Both the position numbers and the translations under genes were made by a program. DNA of 64,000 nt from NCBI RefSeq assembly GCF_032854445.1, contig NC_088298.1, forward strand, positions 15,985,504 through 16,049,503, written 5' to 3'. Below the pieces are notes generated by a model. It was not told the origin of the DNA. It saw only the letters and a list, made by a program, of their open reading frames with translations, and ran no database searches. Shown here in pieces: positions 48,003-59,464 of the stretch. Each line of letters begins with the position of its first letter. The first letter of the stretch is position 1. Source of the stretch: Liolophura sinensis (lineage: Eukaryota > Mollusca > Polyplacophora > Chitonida > Chitonidae).

Positions 48003-49585
48003 AACACCGTTGTTTCCAGATTCCGCTTTTCGTGCCGTTAGGCCTTAAATGTTCGTGATATGCTAGATTGCAAATTGCTGCCTAAAGGTCAAATGGTGGC
48101 CATCTCTTCAGCTGTGTAATGTTTACTAAATTTAATGTGGTATGAAATTGTTTTCTTCCCACATAAGTGTCAAGTGTCAATAACCTCCAATGCAATACCC
48201 TAGATAGCGTTGGATGCACTGACCTTGGAAGGATAGAAAAAGCAAACGGTGCCTCATTGAAGATAACGACACGATATAGTTTCTCCTTAAACACAAAGGC
48301 ATGTACAATCTTGGTTTTACGTGATAGCTTTAAGTGGAGAGAATATGTTTTTTGATCTGTTTCTGGCTTTGTCCATTTGTGTCAAATAATTTAATTGTGA
48401 AGCCTTATAAAACAGGGCCATGAGGTCTCACGTGACATGTTACTTGCCCACAATCTTACGGCTCTGTCTTGTAATGTCAGCGTAATACAAACTGATAGAT
48501 TCGACGTGTGAACGGTTCTGGCAGCGTCAATTATCACAGCCCAAAGATTTGCTGCCGGATTAAGAGCAAAAAGTAGTCCGATCCAGGTCTGATCAATACA
48601 TATCAATGCGCGTTAATAAATAGATCATCGATTCACTCGGATGGCCCCGATTTCGAATGCGCCATCAAGCACCTGAGAGATGGCTGGTCGGACGTCCCTT
48701 TGCATTGTTTTAATGTGATTGTATGTTAAACACAGCATTTAGAGTAATTCTAGACCTGTGACGTCTAATAAATTGGAAATATTTCACCGGTTACGTCTAA
48801 CCATTAACCAACGATCACACTTTTTACTCTCTATGCTGTGAGTCTTTAATTAAATGGTACATAATTACTGACACGGCGGCAAATGTATACGGAAGCTCAA
48901 ACCAAATCGTAATGTGGTCTGAAAACACATGTAGTACAGGATCAGGCGCAGCCTTTTTAATGCATTGGAACCGTGGTTGCCATGGTAGTTACAATAAAAT
49001 TAACCTACGACCGCTGTGTGCAAGATTTCGTAAATATTTACGATGACCCAATGTTATGTTTGTCGTGTGGTATTGCCATGCAATTGCGTCACAGACGTCA
49101 CAAAACTTGTGAATCTGGTGCAACAAAGGTGAACGAGTTCTACGCCATCAAAGATTTCCTATGATATAGAATGGTAGTTACCTAATGAGATAGATCGCTT
49201 CGTTGGCCTGACGGTTAGATTGTCCGCCTGCCTTCTTTTCTGCCTTTGTGGTGACGTCTAATCTGCGTATCTACACCAAACGTACAGGGTAAAAATAGTT
49301 ACTAAGACTGTGACAATAGTTCGATAACTGGAACATGGTCACACCAAGGCCTGGGATGTACAAAAGAAAAGCGACCGCCAAATTGTATTGACTTGTAAAA
49401 AAATCATCCTTGCTAATTCAAGTATAGACTCGCTCGAATGGAAATTATTTTGTAGATTTGGAGTACACAGACAGAAAACTTCTAAGTTATAATATGACCC
49501 TAAAGCCTATCCTCTCAGGCGACAATTTTCACCTATTTTTTAGAGTCATCAGACAGATGTAAAATAAATAAGATTTCTCCTGCCA
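48003..49585. repeat. segmental duplication, copy B
   Basis: Partner of 42975-44690. It carries a DR1 insertion at about 48690-48865 absent from copy A and is shorter than A between 48.9 and 49.3 kb. An A-box-like TGGCCTGACGGTTAGA lies at about 49205, a possible SINE-C head scrap. Confidence 0.88.
48690..48865 (+). repeat. DR1 insertion in copy B, short form
   Basis: GTCCCTTTGCATTGTTTTAA, CTGTGACGTCTAATAAATTG and ATTTCACCGGTTACG, ending TTTTACTCTCTATGCTGTGA and GTCTTTAATTA. The middle of the element is deleted. Copy A has no such sequence at the matching place. Confidence 0.8.
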
Positions 49586-49904
49586 GAGCCATAGTTCCTC
49601 CACAGACAGAGTATCTTTAGACTATGGATTACCATTATAATCTATCCAAAACGTTGTAATCTGACTCTTTTTTTTGGTCATAATCCTCATTTTAAAGATT
49701 AGGTCGGTGATGAAGACATCAGATATTACCAGTCCGTCCCGTAACATTTTGATGCCAAAAAAGCGCCCATTAAAAAGGCTTCTACAATAGAGGCAACAAA
49801 AAATTCTCATACGTTGAAGATGTAAGTAGAATACGTCGTTGAAGAACAATTATAGAGATCGCTTCTATATGTATAATGTAAACAGCCTCTTCTCTTTTGT
49901 TTTT

Positions 49905-50053
49905 GATTATTTATTTCATTGGTGTTTTACGCCGTACTCAAGAATATTTCACTTACACGACGCCGACCAGCATTATGGTGGGTGGAAACCGGGCAGAGCC
50001 CGGGGAAATCCACGACCATCCGCAGGTTGCTGGAAGACCTTCCCACGTACGAC
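49905..50053 (-). mobile_element. SINE-A copy, 5'-truncated
   Basis: Tail, GGTGTTTTACGCCGTACTCA and GGGCAGAGCCCGGGGAAATC to TTCCCACGTACGAC. Confidence 0.93.
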
Positions 50054-50099
50054 TTTGTTTTTGAGGCCATGTTTAAATATTGTCATGAACAAATAGAAT

Positions 50100-50235
50100 G
50101 AAGTCCTAAGCAGGTTAAATTTTATGGAATCATTTACATGTGACATTTTTCCAACTGTCAGAGTGTTGTCTCTGTTCTGGTTTTTCTCTCCATGCTGTTA
50201 TTTGGTTATGTGTCGAGTGAGCATCATTGTGTTGC
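50100..50235 (+). repeat. DR1 3' part, diverged
   Basis: ACATGTGACATTTTTCCAAC followed by GTCTCTGTTCTGGTTTTTCT and CCATGCTGT resembles the DR1 3' core. Confidence 0.5.
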
Positions 50236-52945
50236 CCGGATGACAACAGAGCAGTCATGTGGGAACATTCCCTGAAAATCAAACAATCTTTTTAGTCTCT
50301 AATAAAAAAGACTAAATGCGTGACATTTGATGGAAGCGATTGAGTTTCTTTCTGCTCCACTATAGTCTACGGGACCGTAGGGTTGGTAGTACCCCACTCC
50401 CATGCATAATGGACAAAAGGTGCTTCCCAGCAAGAGCAGACATGTTTAATTTCCTAGATGGCAGCATTAAAGACGCGTCTCGCCTTTCTCAAAGGCACTA
50501 AATGGCACTCTTAGCAGGTCCTCTGTTAATGACGGAAGTCTCCTTGCCAACACGAGGGACAATCAGTCTTCATGATGACACACTAGGTGATTAGGTAATC
50601 TACTAGGTAATCAGGGGCTCTTGCGTATTTTACCCTTCACCCCCAAACCCCTACTCCAAACAGAACCGTTCTTATTCCTCCCATCATTTCTCTAGAGACT
50701 TCAGTCATGGTGAATTCAAAGTAGACAATAAATATATTTTGCACCCATTTATTACCCATTTTACGCATGGACGGTTTGTGTGACAGCTACAGAATGACTT
50801 TGCTCCCTCACCAGGAAGTAAATCATAACCTGACGCTGTGATTTATCTTCATTTATAACCCTTTTATTAACCTGTCCGAATTTATTGCCTTCCAACATTA
50901 ATCTTTGTACGGAAGTGCCGAAAAATGTGAAGAAAAACATATTTCGTGAAATGTGAATAAACTGACCTTTTACATGAAAACTCTCCGAGACGTTGTACAT
51001 GAATGATGCAGCAAATGTTATTGTAAGAAATCTGGTTATACAAACCGTAATCGGGTGTCAATTTTATGTCAAAATCGTTGTGTATTCAGGGATGCTTATT
51101 ACAAAGTCAATCCTCGTTAGGCTGGAAAGAAAACAACTTTATTCATTTATATTCTGTTTTAGTTCTTTGGTTGTTTGTATGACTTTTTAGAAAGTATTGA
51201 ACCAAAACGTCTATTTTATTTGACGGCTGGTGACGGCTTGGACGAATGTCTGTTTATAGTCATCTGTTGAATCCCTTGGGCACGTTTGTCAGAAATTTCG
51301 ACCAATATGTTCACGGTAAACGGTGAACAAAATACGTCCTATACACGTTTAAAATAATTTTCCAGAAAGGGGAATAACCCTCGAGTGTGTTCTATTAGAT
51401 TCTCAATAAGGAAACAAACATTTGCCGATGGAATTCGTGAACGTTCTCGATGCTTTACGGTAATTCTCCACACTGGAATCTATAAATGATTATGTAAATT
51501 GTTTTAGATCTTTGATTGGAAATTCTGTATTTAAATAATGTTGCGAAACAACAACTATACTGATGTTGTTTTCATCCAAGCAGTTACACATATAAATACA
51601 AACAGAAAATCCAACGCTGGATTTGCGTGTAACGCTTTTTCAGTCGGGTCATTTACCATAAGTAAACCATTTCTTTACGCACCCTGAAACTGATTTTGCT
51701 GTAATTGCTAAATTTCAAGGCACTTTTGGCCACCCTGTTAATTTGGGTACATGTAATTGATCAGTATATATCCACATTTCTTCTCATGAACTCTTGAGCT
51801 TGTAATCACCAGCAGTTTTTAAATTCTTTGCTAAATCTTTGAATTAATCATTTTCTTAACTTAGCAGAGATAACTCAAAACCGATAGCATCCAGCCAGCC
51901 AAAACAGCACAACGGGTTGCTTTTTCCCCATAGTCCAGGAGATGTGTCATTGCCAGGCTGCCGTAAGCCAGGCTGAGTCGGTAAGAATTTTTTGCTCAAA
52001 TAGCCGTGTCTTGTCAATTACTGAAATATAAAATACCCAAAACACCTAAAACTGTCGACAATTCGACGCGCTGCTTAGGGCGATCCAGTAAATCAAATGC
52101 CAAGAAACGCTTTTTTATAATGCGCTAAACAATCGATCAAATGTTATGTTTGCTTTTTTTTTTCTTCTGCATCTTGGTTGGCGGTACAATATGATTAATG
52201 GCGTTTAGAGGACAATCTAAGTAGATCTGACTAAGTAAATTGAGTCCATTTTCCACCATCACACGTGACTAAATGGTGCTCTAGTTGCCTGGCCGTTTGC
52301 ATATGAAGCTTCCGTTAATCCGTCATAATCTTCTGAAATTGCTCCACAGGCCCTTCGGCTAAGGGAATGACCGATATCTAAATGTGACCATCTTAACAAA
52401 TACATAGTTCTTGAAAAGGTTCTTAGAGCGAGATTTTTAGCAAATCTTTTGAAAACATATTTTCGACCTTTTGTGGCCGGGCTCTCTTTTTAGGGGTGGG
52501 GGAAGGCGTTAAGTGCAGTATTATGTTGTTTGTAATGCAGTTTGTTACTTGCTCCTTACAAGATAAGTGTTGGCTGTATACCTCTCACTCCACATGCTTT
52601 TGCACAAAAGTGGTTAGTAAAGTAAAATAAAAAGAACACCACGAATTAAAAAAAGTTTATCGGCCATATTTACCCTACAGTGTAGACGTTAATTAACTCA
52701 AAGTTAGGTAATCATCATGTACAACCACGACAACTCTTTTAGCAAATTCCTTAACGGGAAAGTTTCTTCCGTTCATTTTTCAGGCGGCTGAAATACTGCA
52801 GATTGCCGTATTAAAGCCTTTAGTAAAAGAAAATGAAAAAAGTTACACAAAACAGGCAATATCAGCGGTGTGAGGCCGATCACTGCACAGCTAATAAATG
52901 TGTTTCTCTTTGCATGTATCAGCAGTTGTGATTGGTTCATTAATG
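50236..52945. other. 2.7 kb with no feature recognised
   Basis: AT-rich, unique-looking and largely free of the repeats found elsewhere; it could hold introns or regulatory DNA. The frames here (60-79 codons) have no motif. Confidence 0.4.
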
Positions 52946-53216
52946 GATTTTATTGATTTGATTTGATTGGTGTTTTACGCCGTACTCAAGAATATTTCGC
53001 TTATATACGACGGCGGTCAGCATTATCGTGGGTGGAAACCGGGCAGAGCCCGGGGGAAACCCACGACCATCCGCAGGTTGCTGAAAGACCTTCCCACGTA
53101 CGGCCGGAGAGGAAGCCAGCATGGGCTGAACTTGAACTCAGAACGACCGCATTGGTCAGAAACTCCTGGGTCATCACGCTACGCTAGCGCGCTAGCGCGC
53201 TAACCATCTGAGCCAC
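52946..53216 (-). mobile_element. SINE-A copy, full length
   Basis: Tail, full body with the GC-rich GGGCAGAGCCCGGGGGAAAC, and reversed head with a duplicated CGCGCTAG (GCTAGCGCGCTAGCGCGCTA) before ACCATCTGAGCCACG. Confidence 0.95.
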
Positions 53217-53614
53217 GTTTCTTTCATGAACCTAATAGACTGTATTCAACGCCTTCATCAAGAATGTCTACTGGCAACATGTGGATCTGTTTGAAGGACG
53301 AAAGAAACTTCATTTTTCTTCGGTTAACCACGGGCCCTTGTTAACCAACTGGCTTACTATTTGCCACATGTCCGACATGTGACGAATGCTGTTTTACTCT
53401 CTATGCCTTATTAGCGGAAAGCAAATACGTTCCAACAAATCACATGTACGACCGTTTGATCGTCTTCTGAGAGCTGTAAATAGTGTATCGATAGTTGGTT
53501 CTCGCCACCAGCAGAAGCAAAAAATTTTTGAAAGTCTAGAAGCTGTTGAAAATAACTCTATAACTCCGCACTGAAATACCCAAGTGGGTTTTGTGATTTA
53601 CATTTATGCATTTA

Positions 53615-54950
53615 CGTGAACAGGTAGAATAAAACCTCAACTGAGGAAAATTGGCAAGAAGCCCTATTTCACCGGTTACGTGTGACCATTTGCCAGCTAT
53701 CATACTGTCGTCGTTGCTCTGGTTTACTCTCTATGCTGTAACCGTATTTCAACGGTTACGTGTGACCATTTGCCAGCTATCATACTGTCGTCGTTGCTCT
53801 GGTTTACTCTCTATTCTGTAACCGTATTTCACCAGTTACATGTGACCATTTGCCAGCTATCATACTGTCGTCGTTGCTCTGGTTTACTCTCTATGCTGTA
53901 ACCTTATTTCACCGGTTACGTGTGACCATTTGCGAGCTATCATACTGTCGCCGTTGCTCTGGTTTACTGTCTGTGCTGTAACCGTATTTCACCGGTTACG
54001 TGTGACCATTTGTCAGCTATCATACTGTCGTCACTGTTCTGGTTTACTCTCTATGCTGTAACCGTATTTCACCGGTTACGCGTGACCATTTGCCAGCTAT
54101 CATACTGTCGTCACTGCTCTGGTTTACTCTCTATGCTGTAACCGTATTTCACCGGTTACGTGTGACCATTTGCCAGCTATCATACTGTCGTCACTGCTCT
54201 GGTTTACTCTCTATGCTGTAACCTTATTTCACCGGTTATGCGTGACCATTTGCCAGCTATCATACTGTCGTCACTGTTCTGGTTTACTCTCTATGCTGTA
54301 ACCGTATTTCACCGGTTACGCGTGACCATTTGCCAGCTATCATACTGTCGTCACTGCTCTGGTTTACTCTCTATGCTGTAACCGTATTTCACCGGTTACG
54401 TGTGACCATTTGCCAGCTATCAAACTGTCGTCACTGCTCTGGTTTACTCTCTATGCTGTAACCGTATTTCACCGGTTACGCGTGACCATTTGCCAGCTAT
54501 CATACTGTCGTCACTGCTCTTGTTTACTTTCTATGCTGTAACCGTATTTCACCGGTTACGCGTGACCATTTGCCAGGTATCATACTGTCGTCACTGCTCT
54601 GGTTTACTCTCTGTGCTGTAACCGTATTTCACCGGTTACGTGTGACCCTTTGCCAGCTATCATACTGTCGTCACTGCTCTGGTTTACTCTCTATGCTGTA
54701 ACCGTATTTCACCGGTTACGCGTGACCATTTGCCAGGTATTATACTGTCGTCACTGCTCTTGTTTACTCTCTGTGCTGTAACCGTATTTTACCGGTTACG
54801 TGTGACCATTTGCCAGCTATCATACTGTCGTCACTGCTCTGGTTTACTCTCTATGCTGTAACCGTATTTCACCGGTTACGTGTGACCATTTGCCAGCTAC
54901 CACACTGTCGTCACTGCTCTGGATTTTTATCTCTATGCTTGACGTCTTAA
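53615..54950 (+). repeat. DR1 element with internal 80-bp x 16 tandem array
   Basis: The left flank (ACAGGTAGAATAAAACCTCA, ACTGAGGAAAATTGGC) and right end (CTCTATGCTTGACGTCTTAA) are DR1 sequence. Units start at 53661, 53741, 53821 and so on to 54861, exactly 80 bp apart with no indel until the last. Each unit holds ACCGTATTTCACCGGTTACG, TGTGACCATTTGCCAGCTAT, CATACTGTCGTCACTGCTCT and GGTTTACTCTCTATGCTGTA. Differences are base changes only. No stable coding frame. Confidence 0.97.
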
Positions 54951-55099
54951 TTGTAATTTAATATTTGCCAATCTGTCGATATCATTCACTATTTCCCATT
55001 TCCAGAAAAAAAAACTACATTTCAAAATATTTAACTTTTTGATTTAGACAAAACGTGACAGTGCCCTTTCATTCTGCTTGCACTCTTGATTCATTGCGA

Positions 55100-55930
55100 G
55101 GTTAAAAGCCATTTGCGGTGGAACATAAAACGCGTTCGTCTGAAGGAAACAATCAGCGCCTATGATTATCCATTAGTTACCAACCGTTAGAATCATAGCA
55201 GCGAACTAATTAGTTCCTAAACCCTCAAGGGTGCAATTTAATTTAAATAATGTCATGAAAAGGGGAAAAGAAATTCTGTGGAGAGGATAATGCTACTGTG
55301 ATTCCATATTTTAGCCATCCCATTTATGCTACTGTGGAAGAGTCATTACATATGCTTTAAAGTGGTTATTTTCTTCGTCTGTCACTGAATTGCCCTTCTG
55401 TTTTACGGAAAATATTTTTCGGTACTCTGGCTATAATTAATTATAATTGTTGTTCCTGCATGCTGTTATAATTCTAAATGGCTAATATCGCACAGGTGAA
55501 TCTTTTCTATTTTAGCAAAAAAACGTGATTGTCTACAGAAAACAATCAGCACCTGTGATTAGCCATTAGTTACCATGGTAACAGTTGAACCGTATAAATC
55601 AATTAGTTAGCAGAGCCTCAAGGGTGCAATAAAATTTGGGTAGAATTTAATATAAATAATTTCATGAAAAGGGCGACAAAATGAAGTCGCGAAAGTAGGA
55701 TAATGTTGTTGTCATTAGCTATTTTATCTATGCCTTCATATTTTGCAACAGGAGAGTTGTTTTACAGCTTTCATTTTATTCGTTTTCCACTGAGTTGGAC
55801 GTCTCTTTTGCAGTACTACTGCTATTTTTTATAGCAGGAGATAATAATTATTATACTTTCTGTTATTACAATTGTTGTTTCTGTTGTTACAATTAATAAT
55901 GTTATACTCTTTCTTATTTTAGCAGTAGAT
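55100..55930. repeat. 0.4-kb tandem duplication
   Basis: Copies at about 55100-55525 and 55526-55930 share AACAATCAGCGCCTATGATT (second copy CACCTGTGATTAGCC), CATTAGTTACCA, CTCAAGGGTGCAAT, ATTTAAATAATGTCATGAAA AGGG and an end TTTCTATTTTAG / TTTCTTATTTTAG. Both ends look like splice acceptors, but nothing recognisable follows. Confidence 0.85.
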
Positions 55931-56254
55931 GAGTCTGCTTCCTTTCTGCCTATCCGTGTACACATACAGGACGATGGCCAGTATAATATGTGTGCATACA
56001 ACCGGAGTGCTGGGAGTAAACCATCGATCTTCGGCACATATATCAGGGACTTTTGCAAGTATGACATATGACACGGTCTTTAGAGACCTTCGTGCCAGAA
56101 TCACTATTTGTCACCAACGCCCCAGGGTATTGGAAACATACACATAGAGAACCTTCCTTGTTCGAATGTGGGATCTTGCGTGACCCACTGATTGAAAAGC
56201 CAGCACCTTGACTACTCGGTCACGACCAGATAAGTTGTGAGTTTGATTTAATCA

Positions 56255-56396
56255 TTTACTCATTTGTTTAATGTTTTCTGCCGCACTAAAGAATAGTTCA
56301 CTTATATGACGATGGCGAGCATTATTAAGACAGGAAACCGGGGAGTGGCCGGTAGAATCCCACAACCATCCACATGTTGCTGGCAGACTTCCGTAA
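56255..56396 (-). mobile_element. SINE-A copy, 5'-truncated and diverged
   Basis: TTAATGTTTTCTGCCGCACT, ATAGTTCACTTATATGACGA and CCACAACCATCCACATGTTG. Confidence 0.82.
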
Positions 56397-56538
56397 TTCG
56401 AAGTTCGAAACTGCATATGTGGAGACTGCACTGTGGATCAACACTTGATATGAGATTTTGACGCGTAATTTTTGTCTTCACTAAAACGCTTTGCTTTTAA
56501 AACGACGATTCACGATTAGTGCATTTTGTCGAGTTGTA

Positions 56539-56573
56539 GGGGGTGGGTGGTTGAGGGGGGGGGGGGAGGGGGG
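56539..56573 (+). repeat. G-rich tract, potential G-quadruplex
   Basis: Five or more G runs including a 12-base run within 35 bases. Confidence 0.85.
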
Positions 56574-56839
56574 CAACTGCACAGTGTTAGAGCACATGAT
56601 ACATCAGAGCTGTAGTTCACCATAAGGTAAAGGCGATGATACGTGATGTGGTCAGTAATTACCATTTCATACCCCACGTTAGACATCGTCGCGAATACGT
56701 TTTGGGATAATGACACGTCATCACTTTGTGGGGTCCTTGTAGACAACGTATTTTGGTTCACACAGGCCAATAATCCATATGTCTATCAAATATTAACCGC
56801 TAATTCTATGATTTAATCTACTGCTGATTTAATCATGCT

Positions 56840-56875
56840 GAGGCCTCCGTGGCCATAGTTAGTGTGTTAGCACAA
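56840..56875 (+). mobile_element. SINE-A head scrap
   Basis: GAGGCCTCCGTGGCCATAGT TAGTGTGTTAGC. Confidence 0.6.
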
Positions 56876-56914
56876 TAAGCCTATATTGCATTGAATCGGG
56901 AGACTCTAATTCTA

Positions 56915-57175
56915 ATTGTAGACCAGTGACGTCTAATAAAATACAATTCACACCACGGCATTAGTTTTAATTAATTCTGCTTAAACCGCTGTGCTAGGGG
57001 TGTGTAAATTGCCTCTATTTATGGATTTGCATGAACAGTTAGAATAAAACCTTACGAGAGGTAAATTGACAAGAGACCGTATTTCACCAGTTACGTGTGA
57101 CCATTTGCGACTATCACTCTGTCGCCGATGTTCTGATTTTACTCTCTATGCTGTACGTCTTTAACTATATCGGTA
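56915..57175 (+). repeat. DR1 dispersed repeat, good copy
   Basis: CAGTGACGTCTAATAAAATA, CGCTGTGCTAGGGGTGTGTA, TGAACAGTTAGAATAAAACC, GAGGTAAATTGACAAGAGAC, one 80-bp-type core unit and TTTACTCTCTATGCTGTACG. It has a single core unit, unlike the copy at 53.6-54.9 kb. Confidence 0.85.
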
Positions 57176-58439
57176 CCTGCGTAGGGGTTAGCGAAGCAGT
57201 TTCTTTTGGTTTAAAAGGTGTCTTGTTCTCGTCTTAAAATTAACATGTATACGTATACCCTTGCTAAACCTCTTTGTTTTGTCTTTCTTACTAACTCTTA
57301 GTAACGATAGGTTGAATAAACGAGCTTAAATGTCAGCTTGATAGTTAGCGGATCGATTCCTACATGAATCATGAGAAAGCTCGGTCAACTTGACTTTCAA
57401 CTCCGTCATTTTTGCAAATTATCTCATAAACTATATTTGTCTGTCTCTGCACCCGACAATGAGGTTGTCTCTGGCCTGAATAGCCAATGTTTGCCTTCCT
57501 CGTCAAAAATGGCTAAATCATTTTACCCAAGTCTGTTGGTTATCAGTGTAATTGATTGATCCACCTGTCTTCAATATTGAGTAGACCAAACCCAACAGCC
57601 CCGTTACTCCCGGCGTCTTTAGTATGGATGTCGCGACGCGCCATTACACCTTGAGTTGTAAATCCATCGCTCATTCCGATGGTAGTAAAGGAAGAAAAAA
57701 AAAACCCTCGATGGCAATAAAATTGCATTGATCGTACCTAACGCCTAAAGACTTCCGGTGAATCACGAATAGAGATATTTCGGTCATACCAATACAAATG
57801 CCTATAACAGCGGAATTATTCTCAGCCGCCTTCACGTATCGGCCTTAGGTGCGATTGGTCCGCGAAGCTCTATACAAAGGGGAAAGCCATTAGCCCGTGA
57901 TCGAGGGAAGGATATTAAAGTCTTCTCAAACTATCATGTTCTGCCGAGAAAGGAAATTTCCTCTCGTCGCGAACGTTTTGTTCTTGTAAGGAGGATTACT
58001 TCTTAACTTCCAAAATGTCTTCCACGGTGTGTATTTTTGAGATTGATTACCATCTTATTCTCCGGACAAATTACCGCTCCAAAATGTTAGAATGTGATAA
58101 TTTTCTTTAGTGATAAGCTCCATTTTTGAAGATTAGATATTTATCGCCGTCTTGGATATTGCAAAAAAAAAAATAAATGAATAGATGAATAAATAAATAA
58201 ATAAATCAATAAATCAAAACTGGTTTGTTAATACAGTACGACATATTGATCTGCTAGACAAGGATGGGGATTTTTAAAAAATGGGAACCGCGCTGTTCTT
58301 GACCTTTACGTTATTGCTTCTTTCAATTAATACACACCAGATTGTAAGAAACAGAAAATGCCATAATGCCGGTGCTAATGTGCTGTCGAAAAAAGTCAAA
58401 AACTTTTTTTTATGTTAAAACCAATAAACACAGGACGAG
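57176..58439. other. no gene called; one suggestive minus frame
   Basis: A minus-strand frame at 57543-57728 looks more protein-like than most (GMSDGFTTQGVMARRD, then GAVGFGLLNIED) and ends at a donor-like GACAG|GTGGAT, but no family is recognised. An (AAAT)n-like stretch lies at 58168-58215. Confidence 0.3.
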
Positions 58440-58458
58440 TTGTACCAATCTATGCATG

Positions 58459-58514
58459 GTGTTAGTGATATGAGCTTTCGAGAGCAACTGCTCTCGTCAT
58501 CAGATATTATACAC
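58459..58514 (-). ncRNA. hammerhead-ribozyme-like motif (type I, minimal stem III)
   Basis: The minus strand has CTGATGA, then a GAGAGC / GCTCTC hairpin (stem II, loop AGTT), GAAA, and GCTC as a minimal stem III with CTC as the cleavage triplet, expected between 58472 and 58471. Stem I forms from ATAT / ATAT next to the core, an internal loop, then GTGT / ACAC. One oddity: an extra C lies between CTGATGA and the stem, which may reduce activity. Such ribozymes are known in Penelope terminal repeats. Confidence 0.72.
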
Positions 58515-58822
58515 GCAAGATTTCTCATGGGCAGGCCTTCATATGTATAGACACAAGTGAATTCTGTTCAAAGCTGTGTATAATAACATATAAGGAACAG
58601 GGTCAATGTACAATAGGTGTGCAGTACTGAATACCTATTAACCATATCGTTGAAGAGAATTCAAGCTAATTTAGCCACAACTAAATTGCGAGCAACAATA
58701 GTGACTTGTTGAACAGTTTTAAAGGCACAGAGCTGCCTTGTATGTTAAGAGAGAGAGAGGGTCGGTTTATATGATTCCTTGTAAGCCCGGAGAGAACAAT
58801 TAATAGAAAAGTCTATTATTTC

Positions 58823-59064
58823 TTACGACAAAAGGTTGGGACTGTGGTTTTCTATGTAACAATGTTCTGCCACTGAGAAAGATTTACTGTTCTTGTTTGG
58901 AATATGGTGTTCAGCAAATCGCGTGCTTATGTGGCGTTTTTTGTGAGACCGATATACGAGGCCGTGCATTGTCCACATTAAACGTTACAGATCACATTGC
59001 TCCGAAGATCCTCATCCTTTTTGTCCTTAGATTTAAAATATGAGCCAGTGCTACACGTTGTACC
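58823..59064 (-). pseudogene. Penelope GIY-YIG endonuclease remnant
   Basis: In two frames: SKDKKDEDLRSNVIC, a stop, then CGQCTASYIGLTKNAT with the C-x2-C and SYIG signature, then (shifted) STRFAEHHIPN and SFSVAEHCYIENH, which match the R-x2-EH and SxxAEH-x5-H endonuclease motifs. The GIY part upstream is decayed. Stops and at least one frameshift make it non-functional. Confidence 0.82.
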
Positions 59065-59164
59065 GTATATAAACACATACATTCTACTGCTGGTATAAGT
59101 TTTTGAAAGGATTCCAATTGTCTTGATAATTTTATAGAAGATGCACCTAAATCAGGAGTGAGTG

Positions 59165-59460
59165 ATTGGGGGATCAACAATTTTTAAGTCATATGACGAC
59201 GAAGGAACCCTTAGGGTGTATGTAATGTACCTCCTTGTTGCAGGACGGATTTCCGAAGGCAAGTAAGGCGCACTGCCCGAGCCATTATACTGATACGGGT
59301 CAACCAGTCGTTTCACTATCCTCTCCTTGCCTAACGCCAAACGAGGAAGCCACAACTTCCTCTTTTAATGTCTTCGGTGTGACTCGACCCAGGATTGATC
59401 CTGTATCTACCGCTCCCGAAACAGACGCTCTACAAACTGTGCTGTCCGGGCCGGTCCTAA
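59165..59460 (-). mobile_element. SINE-B copy nested in the Penelope element
   Basis: 3' end TCATATGACGACGAAGGAAC, GAGCCATTATACTGATACGG, TGTGACTCGACCCAGGATTG and a head with the loop TTCGGGA, ending GTGCTGTCCGGGCCGG. It separates the RT part from the endonuclease part. Confidence 0.9.
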
Positions 59461-59464
59461 ATAA

